Assembly: GCA_038501195.1 (NCBI GenBank) | Contig: JBBPUQ010000007.1 | Location: 3,821,501 to 3,885,500, forward strand | DNA from: Nemania diffusa | Taxonomy: Eukaryota > Ascomycota > Sordariomycetes > Xylariales > Xylariaceae | Direction of reading: 5' to 3' | Length of the DNA stretch: 64,000 nt | Shown: in pieces, positions 11,904 through 24,300 of the stretch | Numbering within the stretch: position 1 is the stretch's first letter | Layout: each line of letters opens with the position of its first letter | Notes under the pieces: model-generated | Databases searched by the model: none | What the model was told of the DNA's origin: nothing | What the model saw: only the letters and a program-made list of their open reading frames with translations | Program-made: the position numbers and the translations under genes

Positions 11904-14249
11904 ATGTCTCAATTCCAATCCGAGGACATTGCCATTATCGGTATTGGCCTTCGTTTCCCCGGAGACGCTACTGATCCTGAGTCTTTCTGCACTTTGCTTC
12001 GTCAGGGTAAATCTGCGCTTAGAGAAACGCCGGCAGATAGATACAATTTGAATGCATTCTATCATCCAAACCAGGAGCGACTTGGCGCCGTAAGTCCCAC
12101 TCCAGATGATGTAACGCGTATATCTTATGTTGTTTGGATGTTGACTTAAATCAGGTAAATGTACGATCTGCACACTATCTCAAAGGAGATATTGCTGCTT
12201 TTGATGCCTCCTTCTTCTCAATCACGCCTAATGAGGCTGTATACATGGATCCCCAGCAGCGAGGTCTTCTCGAAACTGTTTACCATGCCCTGGAGAACTG
12301 TAAGGCACTTTCATAGTTCCCTCGCTGCATATACCCCGTTGTTAACACGACTGCTTAGCGGGGATACCCCTGGACGAAGCGATGGGCTCTCCGACTTCTG
12401 TCTATATTGGGTGCTTTACCCGTGAATATGACAGTGTCTTATGTCGAGACCCAGAAATTGATCTGAAGTATATCGCGACTGGGACTGGTTCGGCATTATT
12501 GTCCAATCGGGTGAGCTGGTTCTACGACTTTCGTGGACCCAGTTTGACTCTTGATTCCGCATGTTCCAGCAGCCTCAATGCTGTGCATCTGGGGTGCCAA
12601 GGTCTCAAATCTGGCGAGGTCTCCATGGTGAGTCATTCTAGAGAGAGGCCAATAGGCAACGTCCCAATGCTGATGAAATGAGAATAGGCTGTGGTTGGTG
12701 GTTGCAACCTCTTCTATAATCCGGACACTATGATTCCTTTGACCAGTCTCGGATTTCTCTCACCAGATGGCAAATGTCATACTTTTGACAGCGGAGCAAA
12801 TGGTTACTCTAGGGGGGAGGGATTTGGCATAGTCATCCTGAAGCGCGTATCAGATGCGATCCGCGATCGCAATGCAATCCGCGCCGTCATTCGTGCTACC
12901 TCCTCCAATCAAGATGGAAAATCACCTGGAATTACACAGCCAACGCAAAAAGGTCAGGTGGCTTTGATCCGCGAAGCGTATAGGACAGGGAATATTGATC
13001 CAAAAATTACGCGTTACTTTGAAGCCCATGGAACCGGGACTGCCATGGGCGACCCTATTGAGGCCAGCGCCATAAGTGAGGTCTTCACCCCTTGGAGATC
13101 GCCACAGGACCCCATGTACATTGGGGCACTAAAGAGCAACATTGGACACCTCGAAGGGGCAGCTGGTATTGCTGGACTTATCAAGGCGATATCAGTGCTA
13201 GAGAGTGGTATAATACCAATGAATTTGTGGTTTAAGGAGGCGAACCCTAAAATCCCAGTAGATAAATGGCACCTTGAGTTTCCAGTGATGCCGACGGCCT
13301 GGCCACAAGAGGGACTGCGCCGGGCATCAGTAAACTCTTTCGGGTATGGTGGTAGTAATGCTCATGTTGTTCTTGACGATGCCTATCACTACATGCTCAA
13401 CCAAAACCTGACCGGACATCACAGGACTGTGCCCAACCCGAAAGCACTTGATTCAGCCACGCCAGTAACAAGTGGGGACGCCGATAGAGTGGAATCAGGC
13501 CCTAGCAGCCCGCAAACAAATGGAATCCAAAATGCCAGCGCGGATGAGATCGTCAACGAGTGCAATCCCCTCGTAGTTGCTGACAGCACAAACGGTCACC
13601 AGATATTCACGGTCTCTAGTTCACCAGGGGTTGCTTGCACCAACATACAAAGCTATTATTTGCCAGCTGAGACAAGCCGAAACCGAGTTTTCGTATTATC
13701 CTCGAAAGATGAAGACGGAATCAAGCGTATCGTCCAGTCTTATTATAAACATCTTGAGAGAAAATCTCCCTTCATTCGGCCCCAAGCTGAGGACTCATAC
13801 CTTACCGACTTGAGCCATACGCTCTCCTCTAATCGCAGCCACTTTCACTGGCGGTGTGGTGTTATAGCAAGCACCGTCAACTCGCTCAAAGTTGCACTTG
13901 CTAGTGCACCAGCGGCGGTGCGTTCTGATCCCAGTGGTGGACTTGGACTTATCTTTACTGGCCAAGGAGCTCAATGGCCTGCGATGGGCCGCGAGCTGAT
14001 CAAATTCCCTGTAGTTAGAGACAGCATCAAAAAGGCTGATCAATACTTGAAGAAACTTGGTTGCCTCTGGTCGTTTTATGAGCGATTTCAACACGATGAG
14101 CAGTCGTTGGTTCATGATGCAGCATATAGCCAACCGATGTGCACTATACTACAAGTCGCATTGGTCGAGCTACTTAAAAGCTGGGCTATTACTTTCGGCG
14201 CAGTTGTTGGACATTCTTCTGGAGAAATCGCCGCGGCGTTTGCTACTAG
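11904..14249 (+). CDS. Highly reducing type I PKS, 5' part (KS and start of AT), disrupted by a retrotransposon
   Basis: The start is the ATG before [20 protein letters not shown], a standard ketosynthase N-terminus. Exons are 11904-12089, 12155-12299, 12359-12627 and 12688-14249, with good GT-AG introns of 59-65 bp. The ketosynthase is complete: active Cys in [10 protein letters not shown] (about residue 178), His in EAHGTGT (about 313) and His in [11 protein letters not shown] (about 352). The acyltransferase begins with [12 protein letters not shown] (about 623), and its nucleophile Ser lies in [11 protein letters not shown] (about 709). The frame then enters the LTR of a copia element and stops at TAA 14269-14271. 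The coding sequence resumes at 21383 in the same frame, so this is one gene split by an insertion. As it stands it would make only KS plus a stub of AT. Confidence 0.93.
14245..14249. repeat. 5-bp target-site duplication ACTAG, left copy
   Basis: ACTAG directly precedes the LTR that starts TGTCAAAG at 14250. The same five bases follow the other LTR at 21378-21382. A 5-bp duplication is typical of LTR-retrotransposon integrase. Confidence 0.9.
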
Positions 14250-14388
14250 TGTCAAAGTAAGTACTTGGTAATCCTATTAATTATCTAGAAGTTTAAGTTC
14301 TATTTATATAAGTTAATAATTTACGGCTTTTTTATATGTGTTAATACTGCATATAAAGCGTATATATTTTTGCTTTTTAGTTCTAACA
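14250..14388 (-). repeat. 3' LTR of the copia element (139 bp)
   Basis: It matches 21239-21377 end to end with no length difference. Most mismatches are C/T or G/A. Its outer part (next to the PKS) keeps original bases, while its inner part is AT-mutated. It supplies the in-frame stop that truncates the PKS. Confidence 0.9.
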
Positions 14389-14397
14389 CTTTTTTTT
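14389..14397 (-). other. Polypurine tract of the copia element
   Basis: On the minus strand an A8G run immediately precedes the LTR end TGTTAGAAC. This is the position expected for the plus-strand primer of an element transcribed leftward. Confidence 0.6.
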
Positions 14398-16299
14398 GAT
14401 CTATATATATATATACAAAATTGAATAAAGCTATAAAAGTAAGATTTTTGAAAATATTTTTACTTCTTTTGATTTTTTATAAAGTAAAGCAATATAAAAT
14501 AAGATTTTTCAAAATACTTGACTTTTTTTAACTGCGAGCTTTAAAAAACTGATTTAATATAAAAAAAAGTTTGTTTTATTTTTTTTTTATTTCTATTTAC
14601 TGTAATAGCTGTATATTTTTGTGCTTTTAGTAGTACTTATATATTTATTTCGACTTTTTTGTAATAATTAACATTTTAATATTAAAGTTTGAGCTCGAAA
14701 CATTTATAAACTTATAAATTTTATAGTTTAAAGTAAAGTTTGTTTTTTATTTTATATTAAAAGTATATTTTTTTTATAAAATAATAAACATACTTTTTTT
14801 AGCTATTTTATTTTTAATTGTAGTTATATTAAATAGTTAAACTTTTTAATTTTTATTTAAAGTAGTTATAAATTTTTTTTTGAAACTTTTAAAGTACTTT
14901 TTATATTTTTGTACTTTTTATTAATTAGCTATAAAAGTTACAGTTTTAAAATATTACATGTTTTTTTGTTATATTGTTTTTTTTTAAAACAATTATAACA
15001 AATATATACTATATTTTATTATTTACTTTTTATTTAATTTGTAAGCTTTTTGTAAATATTGCAAACAGTACTATAAATATTGCTTTTTTTAGTTTTAGTA
15101 CTAACTAAAACTTGTTTATAGTAATTTTAGCTACTATATTTTAATATTAAACTGTTTTATAGTAACTAAAATATTTTTGCTTTTGTATTAATTTAATAAA
15201 CAATATACAGTATAAATATACATAAAATTAAATAAGTTTAAATCAAAAAGCTAGTTCAAAATATTCTGTTACAAATAACAGTACTGCTAATTTTTTAGTG
15301 TTATATTAACTTAAATACTTTTTAAAAATTGAACTTATTATATTAAAATACATTAATATTTAAAATATTTGATTTAAGTTAAAAAAAAGAATCTATTGTT
15401 GTTTTTAATAAAAAATAGTTTTTAAATACTTTATAATTTATTTTTTAGCAATTTTTTCTTTGTTATTTATTAATTTAGCTAACTTAAATTTCATTTTATA
15501 GTTTAGCTTTTAACAGTTTTAATATATATATTTTTATAATATAAAAACAATTTTTAACAAGTTTTTTATTGTTTAAATAATAATAGTAAAAAATAATAAA
15601 AAAATTTTAATATTAAATTTTTAGTTTTGTTAGTTTTATGTATAAATTATTTTGTAGTTTTATACTTTTTTGTATAGTTATTTTAAGCTTAATAATGCTT
15701 TGAATTTTTTAAATACAAATTAAAATAGTAGCTTTATAAAACTATTTGCTACTTAGTCCAAAATAAATATATATTTAAAGTTAACTTCGTTAATAGTTAT
15801 TTGCTTTTAGTACTATTAATTTTGAATTAATATATGTTTTTTTTTTCTATATAATAAAAAGTTATATATTATTAAAATAGCTTTTTAGTTGTTACTATAA
15901 ATAATAATAAATATATTATTAGTACTAGTGTTAAGTTTAAATAATAGTTATTAAATTTAAACAGTTTTTTTTGTTGCTTGAGTTTGTTTTTTTAGCTTAG
16001 TTTTAAAAAACAATAAAAAAACTGTTAATTAACGCTTTGAACTTTAGCTAACTATACTGCTTTTTAAATTAAACATATACTTTAAAGTTAAGTATTAAGT
16101 TTTTTTGCAAGCTTTTTAATCTAAATTTATATAGTTGTGCAAGTTGATTTTCTTTTTTTTATATACTAGTTTTAAATCGATTGTAATTATTAAGTATCGA
16201 AATATTTATTTAACTGCTTTAATACAAAAAGTATTAAAGTTTGTTATATATTTACTACATTTTGAAACAGCAAATGTAATATTAAACTTAGTATTTAAT

Positions 16300-16800
16300 A
16301 TAGCATATATTAAAAACTCAATAGTTTTTTAATATTATTTTCGATTTTTCTACTTTATAACAAAGTTATTTTTAAGTGCTTTAATATTTGCTAAAATAAA
16401 AATATAAGTTAGTTTAAGTTTTTTATATTTAAACTTGTTTAAATTTTAGAATTTAAAATCTGTTAAAACTTTTTTTAAATAAGTTTGTTGTAATAACTTT
16501 AAAGTATAGTATATATAGTTCTATTTAATAGCTATTTTTAAATAGAACTTAATAGAACTTAAATTGTTTATTTAGAACTTTTTATTAAGTGCTTGTTTAA
16601 TATTGTTAATTTTTGAAACTTTTAAGCTTATAATTAATAAATTATTAATATATATAGCAATATAGTAATTGTTTTAAACAAAAACTTCAATATTAAAATT
16701 TAAACTATTAAATTTTAAATTTTTTAAAAATTTTGTTAATATTTTATACTATACTTTTAACAATTATTTTAATTTATATAATGCTTTATTAAATTTGTAC
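16300..16800 (-). pseudogene. Reverse transcriptase/RNase H remnant of the copia element
   Basis: On the minus strand, 16797-16762 reads KFNKALYKLK followed by a TAA where Gln is expected. 16664-16629 reads YIAIYINNLLII, a copia YVDD box with Asp-to-Asn changes. Further down (about 16560-16300) the frame keeps copia spacing: an alternating hydrophobic stretch with INNL then IKFYL, matching the DLG...YLG region of this family. Stops are all of the CAA-to-TAA or TGG-to-TAA/TAG kind. The identification is by pattern only, with no alignment run. Confidence 0.75.
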
Positions 16801-19800
16801 ACTATAAATAAATTTTGAATAAATTTAAAAAACTGTTTAATATATATATTTTCTATTACTTTTTTATATAAAAAAGCTGTTTTAACATTTATTTAATAAA
16901 TTTTAAGATTTAAAATAGCTATAATTACAAAAAAGATTTTATAACTTATAAATTTAATTATTAAAACAAACGTTTTATAATAATTTATTTTATTTTATTG
17001 TTTAAAGCTTTTAATTATTTATTTTGTTTTATAGCAAACGATTTTTTTTAATTTATTACATTTAAGTTTATAAACTTATTTTTTTAAAAAAACTTTAATA
17101 TTAAATAGTTTAGTTATAACTTTTTAAGTCAAATTATTAACTAAAAAGTTAAACTTGTTATTTATAGCTTTTAATTACTTATTTTAGTAAAAACTACGTT
17201 TAATAATTTTGTAACTAATAAGTTTAATAATTTTAATAATACTAACTACTGCTAATATAATTATAACAAAATAAAAAACAACTAGTTAGTACTTATAATT
17301 TAATAAGTAAATTTTATTATGTTTATAACGCAATATAAGTTCTTTTGACTTATTAAAAACTTATATTTTTAACTAAATATTGTTTTTTTTGTTGCTATAA
17401 TTACTACTGCTGTTTTTTAATAGTGTATAATTAAACAGTTTTAACAGATTTTTGTTGCTACTATTACTATTTTTAAAAAAAATGTTATAATTGCTTAAAT
17501 TATTACTGTTTTTTAAAATTGTAATAAATATATTACTTAAAATAAGTAATAAAGTTATAAAAAGTTTTGTTTGTTTAAATATAAATTTGTTGTTATTTTT
17601 AACGAATAAAAAATTGATCGTTTCTTTTAAAACTTTTAGTTTAGTAGCATTTTAAAAAATATATAATAGCGTTTTGCTGTTTAAGTTTTATTGAACCTGT
17701 TTTTTGTCGCTGGTTTTTTTGAGAACTTTTTTTAGTAATACATAAAGGATTTTTTAGAAAAATTTCACGTTATTTATATTTACAACTTTTTCGCTTTTAA
17801 AAAAAATCGTATAATTATAAAAACTTTAATTTTAATATTTTAACATTTTGTAAAATAAAGTACGTTTATTAAATGCTGTTTTTTTTTTGTTTAGTTTAAA
17901 ATACTTTTTATTAGTTCTAACTAGTATTATATAATTATATACAAACGTTTGTTTGTACTATTTTTTATATAGTGTTATTTTTAGCTATTTATTAAACTGT
18001 TTTATTATTAAATAATATATAGTTTAAGCGATTACAAGCTAGTACTTTTAAAATACTTTATTACTAATAACTTAATCTATTATTAAAATTATAATACTTT
18101 TATAAACGCTTATCGCTTTTTTGTATATACTACTTTGTTAATGTTGCTTTATAGCAATAAATAGCATTTAAATTTTTCAGTTTTAACAAAAATATTTAAG
18201 CTTTTAGCTAATATTTTTATTAGTTTTGTTAAACATAAATATGTAGCACTTTTGTTTAAAATGTTTGTAGTATTTTAAAAACAATTTAAAAACTTTAATA
18301 AACTCTATTTTTAATTTTAGTAGCAATACTTAAGTTATTTTTAAAAAATCGCAGCGTATTATAGCTAGTTGTATAAAGTTTTTATAACTCTTAAAAATAT
18401 ATTTAAATAAGCTTGCGAAATTAACATGTAATAATTTTAAGAAGTATATACTATGTTTAAAAGTTTTTAAATATAGCGTTTCTTTTATTTTTGTTTGAAC
18501 GTAGTGTTTATATATACAGTTGGGCTTTTAAAGCTTGATATATTTTGCTTTTACTAATTTTTAAATAAACGATTTGTTAACATGTTTAAAATATTTATAC
18601 TATAATACAAGTTTAAAGTTAAATAATAAATAAACAACAAATGCAGCAGTAATAGCTTTAATATTAAATTTAAGTTGATTAATTAAATATAAACTATTAT
18701 GTTTTGTTTTTTTAAAAAATATTTGTAATTTTTTAAAAGTGTATGCTCCGTTGTTTTTAAACAAAAATTTAGCTTTAAAGTTAACAAAATAAAAAATAGA
18801 AATAAAGTTCGTTTTAGTTAATAAACTATATATAACGTTTTATAAAATAGTTAGTTTAATTTTGCTATTAATTATATAGTTAAATATATAGTTTCTTTTT
18901 TAAGTAAATTAAATTAATAATTTATTAATACTTAAAGTTATAAAACAAAAAGCAATATATAAATTCGAAAAACTTTTTTAGTTACAAAACATTAAAACGT
19001 TTGTTCTGTTATTAATTACTAAAGCTTTTTTTAATATTTTAACTAAATTAATAGCTTTTTTTAATGAAATTACAGCGAATGAAACTTCGATAACGTTTTC
19101 AAATCGGCTTTTTTTCGAAATATTATTAAAAACTTTTTTTGCTGCTTTTCTGTTTTAAGTTGTATTATTTTATTCTATATTACTTTATACTGTATTACTT
19201 TATAAAAGCTTTATAGTTAAAAGTTATATACTTTAAAACATAAATAACAATAGTTCTAGCTATATAAAAACAGCAGAAATTTGTTCAAAAAGTATTAGTA
19301 TATAAACTATAAAAATAATATACTCAGTTAAAAGTAAAAAAATTAAAATCGGTATAATTGCTAAAAAAGTCGCAACATTGGTTTTTTTTTTAGTAGCTAT
19401 ATCAGTTTTTTCTTTTTTTTTTTTTATTTCTTTTAATTTGCGTTTATACTACTTAGTACATTTAAATCGTTGTTTTTTGTTTTAATTAACGAGCTTTAGT
19501 TTTAAATGCTTTTTGTAACAAATACTAAAATATAATTTGCTATAGTTATTACAAAATTTTTATTTGTTGTTAATATTGTTTAAAAAAAATAAATTAGCTT
19601 TAGTAATTAAAAAAGCAGTTTAAAAAGCTCGTTTTTTTTAGCTTTATTTAAAACATACAGCAATATTAGTAGCTTTTTTTAAAATAACTACTAGCTATAT
19701 AATAACTTTAAAATTAATAGTGCTATATACTAGTATTTCAATAACACTAAATTTTTAAGTAGTAAAAAAAAAGTCAAAATTTAAACTAAAACTATTAATA

Positions 19801-21238
19801 AATTTGCAAAAAACATATAAATATAGTTAAATAAAAACAGCATTAAGCTTTATTATATCTGTTTAAATTTGTTATAATATAAAAACAAATTGTATTACTT
19901 TTTTATATGTTTTTAAAATAGCTTCTTTTTATTATTAATAGTATTAAACAAACTATGTTTTGTTTTTTAGCTTATAATATTTTAACAGTTCAGTTTAAAT
20001 AAGTACTAATATATTCAAATTAAATAAATGTACTTTATAATAAACATTTGTTAATAGTTTATTACAAATTGCAGCATATACTATATTACGCTTTTTGAAC
20101 TACTTATTTTGTTAAGTTTTAAAGTTTTTTGCGCTTTCGCTGTTTTGTAAAATTAGTTCTAGCATTTAACAATTTTTAGAAAAAAATTAACTAAACTTAA
20201 ATATAGCGAGCTTTTTTTTTATGTTTTGATTTTATTTTAGCTATTGTTTCGAAATATTTAAATTGTTTATTTTTTTAAGTTTTTTAAACATAAAACTAAA
20301 TATTATTTTTAGTTAAAACAATAAACTTTATAAATAATTAAATATTAGCTAGTTTAACTTAATATATTAAAAGCGCTGCGTTTTTAAAAGTTGTTAAAAG
20401 TAAGTTTAAAAAATTTAAAAAGCTCGAGTTTGAGTTTACATTTAACTTCTAAAGTTCAACATCGTTTTTACTATTGTAGTTTAAATCGTAAAATTGTTAA
20501 ATCAAAACGCAAAAAGTTCTAAATAAAAATAACTAGTTATACAAAATAAATAGCTAGTTCAAAAAAGTGTTAATTTTTAAACCGAACAAGTTTTAATTAC
20601 TAGTAAAAAAAAAACAACTAAAAAGTTTTAATAGTGTTAAAAACTCTATAAATTCAGTTAACAAAAGTAAAAAACATTTAACAAAATTAAAACTAAAATT
20701 GTTATTATTGTTATTATATAGCTTTTAAAGTAATAAATATTGTAATAAGTTAAATAATTTTTTAACGAAATAAAAAAAAACTTTAAAACTAAAAAATCTG
20801 TAATTTTAAAAAAAAAAAATCTAAGTTCTTTTTTAGAAAAAATATCAAATATTTGTAAACATTGTTTCAACTAAACTAAATTAGCAATATAATACAGTAT
20901 AATTAAACAAAAAAATAAAAATTAAAGTTTTAAATATTATTAAGTTATAAAAAATTTATTTAGCATTAGTTTAATTAAAAAAATTATAAGTTAGTTTTTT
21001 AAATTAAGTAATTAAAACTTGTAATTATAAGCTTTTTAACTAAAATATTGATTATTTTTAGTTTCGTTTGTTATAAATTTTGCAGAAGTTGCTTTAAATT
21101 GAACCAATAAAAGTTTCGACTTAAAAATTCTAATACGCATTGTTGTTTTAAATAATTAAAAATTAAAAATAAAAATAACAAAAAAGTAATCTTTAACAAA
21201 TAAAAATGTATTAAATAAACAAGTCTGAGCTTATAACT

Positions 21239-21377
21239 TATTAAAGTAAGTACTTAATAATTCTATTAATTATTTAAAAGTTTAAGTTCTATTTATACAA
21301 GTTAGTAGCTTATAGCTCTTTTATATGTGTTAGTACTACATGTAGAGCGTATGTATCCCTGCCTCCTAGTTCTGACA
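21239..21377 (-). repeat. 5' LTR of the copia element (139 bp)
   Basis: It is the partner of 14250-14388. Read on the minus strand it runs TGTCAGAAC to TAATA (originally TTGACA) and contains a TATAAA-type motif, consistent with a promoter. Here the outer (right) half is unmutated and the inner (left) half is RIP-mutated, the mirror image of the other LTR. Confidence 0.9.
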
Positions 21378-21382
21378 ACTAG
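21378..21382. repeat. 5-bp target-site duplication ACTAG, right copy
   Basis: ACTAG directly follows the LTR end TTCTGACA. Together with 14245-14249 it gives the integration site within a Thr-Arg codon pair of the PKS acyltransferase. Confidence 0.9.
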
Positions 21383-24300
21383 GGCTATATTACATCAGAG
21401 CGCTTGGAGAATTGCGTACTATCGCGGCAAACTTTGTTCGGAACTAGAAAGTGACGGCGCAATGTTAGCAGTCTCCATACCTCCACATAGTGCGACGGAA
21501 TACATTGATAGGCTAAGCTTGGAAGATAATGACTTCCTGAGCATTGCCTGCTTCAATAGCCCGAAGAATGTGACAATTAGTGGAAATGTCAAAAGTGTCG
21601 AAGCACTAAAAAAGCTCCTAGATGAAGATTCCATCTTCAACCGAAGACTCAAGGTCACGAGCCCCTATCATTCTTCCTACATGAACAAAATAGCAGACTC
21701 ATATAGCCATCTCATCGGCGATGTAGAGTCTCCAGAGAAAATCGACAGCCAAGATCCTCAATCGCCCATTTACTATTCGTCGCTGACTGGCGACGTTCTA
21801 TCTCAGGATATGCTCCAGGTTGCAGAGTACTGGGTTAAGAACTTAGTTTCACCAGTAAAGTTCTCGGATGCCGTGTCAAAGATGCTAAGCGGGTCCGCCA
21901 AGCTAAAAGCATCAAAGCCTACCAACACTGAATCAACATTGAGAAATATTCTCGAGATTGGTCCGCACTCTGCGTTGCAGGGGCCGCTTCGAGAGATAAT
22001 AGAAAAGGTCTTAGGGGTTCAAGATACTTCCTATAAGTCCATGTTGAAGAGAAACTGTAATGCGGAGGAGACAACCTTGGAAGCTGCATGCTGGCTCTGG
22101 TGTCGGGGGCAAGCTATTGACATACAAGCTGTTAATAGCAGAAAGTGCAGCCCGAGCATTGCCAACTTGCTAACAGACCTTCCACCATATCCTTTTAATC
22201 ATTCGAAAAGTTTTTGGAAAGAAAGCCGTTTGAGTAAGGGCTATCGGTTTCGGCCACATCCTAGGCTTGAGCTCCTTGGTGCTCCAGTACCTGATTGGAA
22301 CAAATCCAACGCAATTTGGCGAAACTGGATACGTCTCAGTGAGAACCCCTGGATCAGAGATCATAGAGTCGCAGGAAGCCTTCTGTATCCCGCGGCCGGT
22401 ATGATTGTCATGGCGATCGAAGCAAGCAAACAGCTTCTCAACCCTGTGAAAATTCTCAAGGGGTTCCGCATGAAGGAGGTTGTATTCAAGATCGCATTGC
22501 GCATCCCAGCAAGTACCGATGGAATTGAAACACATTTTCAAGTTCGACCCTACTTGGATAGTACAGCAAGCATCTCGTCATCCTGGAACGAATTCTTGCT
22601 CTGTAGCCACGACGGTGAAGACTGGAGAGACCACTGTCGAGGGCTGATCCAGGCCGATTATGAGACTCCATATAACCCCATTGACAACGGGACAGAAGAC
22701 CAATTGTTCCTAAAACAATATGCACAAGATTTTCAAGATACGGAAGTATATTGCAATCAAACCGTCTCTTCAAAACAACTATACGAGCTTCTACGCACCT
22801 CCGGGTTTGACTTTGGAGCGACTTTCCAAACCCTTTCTGATATTTCCATCGACAAACACCAGAGCGCAATTGCCACGGTCAAGGCTCCCGATGTTGGAAG
22901 CCAAATGCCCCATGGATATGTTCAGAATCACTTAATTCATCCTACCACTCTTGATGGAGTTATTCAGTCCGCCATTGTTGCCTTGACACGCGGCGGACGT
23001 GGAATCCGAGACCCCATGGTACCAACCAGCATCCAACATCTTTGGATATCAGCAACACAAAACAAGAATACCAGCAGCCTTCGAGTATCGGCCAGGGCAG
23101 AACGACTCGGCCTCCGTCAATCAATTGCTTCCGTGAGGGCAAGAGAGCTGGACCTGGAGAAACCTGCAATTATCATCGATGGATTGGTATCAACGGCTAT
23201 TTCAAGCCGCCAGCAAGAACTAAATACACATGATGTTCACTATCATTTGAGCTTCAATATTGACTGGAAGCCAGATGTTACATTTTTGAATCAGGAATCT
23301 GTTGAGAAAATATTCGTGTCATCTGATGAATATGCCATGCAAGATCCCACCCAACTTATTGCGGATGTAGAGGGTATTTGTTACATGTATCTGCGGCGTT
23401 ACTTGAAACAAGGTGTCAAAGGTGAAGTTACCGAAGAAAGGCCTTGGTATCAGCAGTATATATCATGGGCGGAGCATCTGATCTCTCGACACGATCGCCA
23501 GGAGCTTTATCACCAACCGAAAAGGAATTGGGATCAAGTTTCCGAGGACGAGGAAGCATTTCGTAGGCTAGAGGATAAACTCGAAAACAGCAGCCCTGAA
23601 GCAAAGATGAGTGTGATTGTTGGACGAGCCCTCCCCGAGATTTTGGAAGGCAAAGTCGACCCTCTCGAAATTTTTTTCACAGACTCCCTAATAGAGAACG
23701 TATACCGACATGGTACAGGAGCCGAGATCTGCTACTCTTATCTCTCCAGCTATATAGACTCACTCGCTCACAAGCATAGTGATCTTGTCATCCTCGAGGT
23801 GGGCGCTGGTACGGGCGGCGCTACAAAGCCTGTACTTGACGCATTGACTCGCCATGGTAATAGTGGAGTCGGTGCTGGCCGTTTCAAAAGATATGATTTC
23901 ACTGATATTTCACCCTCTTTCTTCGAGACAGCTAAGGACACTTTCAAAGCTACAGCCGGCCGAATGAAATTCCAAATTCTAAATATCGAGAATAATCCCA
24001 CCGATCAAGGCTTTGAGCTTGACCAATATGATGTCATTATCGCTAGCAACGTAGTCCACGCCACAAAGAATATCAATCATAGCCTAACGAACCTATGGAA
24101 GCTTCTGAAACCCGGGGGGAAGCTTGTTCTCCACGAGTTAACAAACCCTTCGATGGTCCGGACAGGCTTTGGCTTCGGCCTACTCCCAGGCTGGTGGCTC
24201 TCCCAAGAGTCTCACCGGTCATGGGGGCCATTGATGACGGTTGCGAGCTGGAAAACTCATTTAATGCGGAGCGGATTTACTGGCGTGGACTTTTGTTTTC

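Larger units (their letters stand above)
14250..21377 (-). mobile_element. Ty1/copia LTR retrotransposon inserted in the PKS, RIP-inactivated
   Basis: The element is 7128 bp, bounded by two 139-bp LTRs (14250-14388 and 21239-21377) with TG...CA ends and flanked by ACTAG duplications. Its inside is almost pure A+T. Read on the minus strand, 16629-16797 still shows a copia reverse-transcriptase pattern, with changes that RIP would cause. FNKALYKLK corresponds to the LNKALYGLKQ block. About 40 residues later YIAIYINNLLII corresponds to the YVDD catalytic box with both Asp codons turned to Asn. RNase H-side sequence follows towards lower coordinates. A polypurine tract (AAAAAAAAG on the minus strand, 14389-14397) abuts the 14250-14388 LTR, confirming minus orientation. 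No intact ORF survives, so it is dead. Confidence 0.92.

Noticed and set aside
14257..14388. Ordinary 130-bp PKS intron beginning GTAAGT
   Set aside because: The same 139 bp recurs at 21239-21377 with TG...CA ends and ACTAG duplications, so it is an LTR; the coding frame resumes only after the second copy.
16135..16332. 65-codon plus-strand ORF inside the copia element
   Set aside because: Chance frame in AT-rich DNA; the true coding sense of the element is the minus strand.
20658..20870. 70-codon minus-strand ORF in the copia element as an intact gag
   Set aside because: It lies where gag would be, but no gag or zinc-knuckle motif is visible and composition alone explains it.
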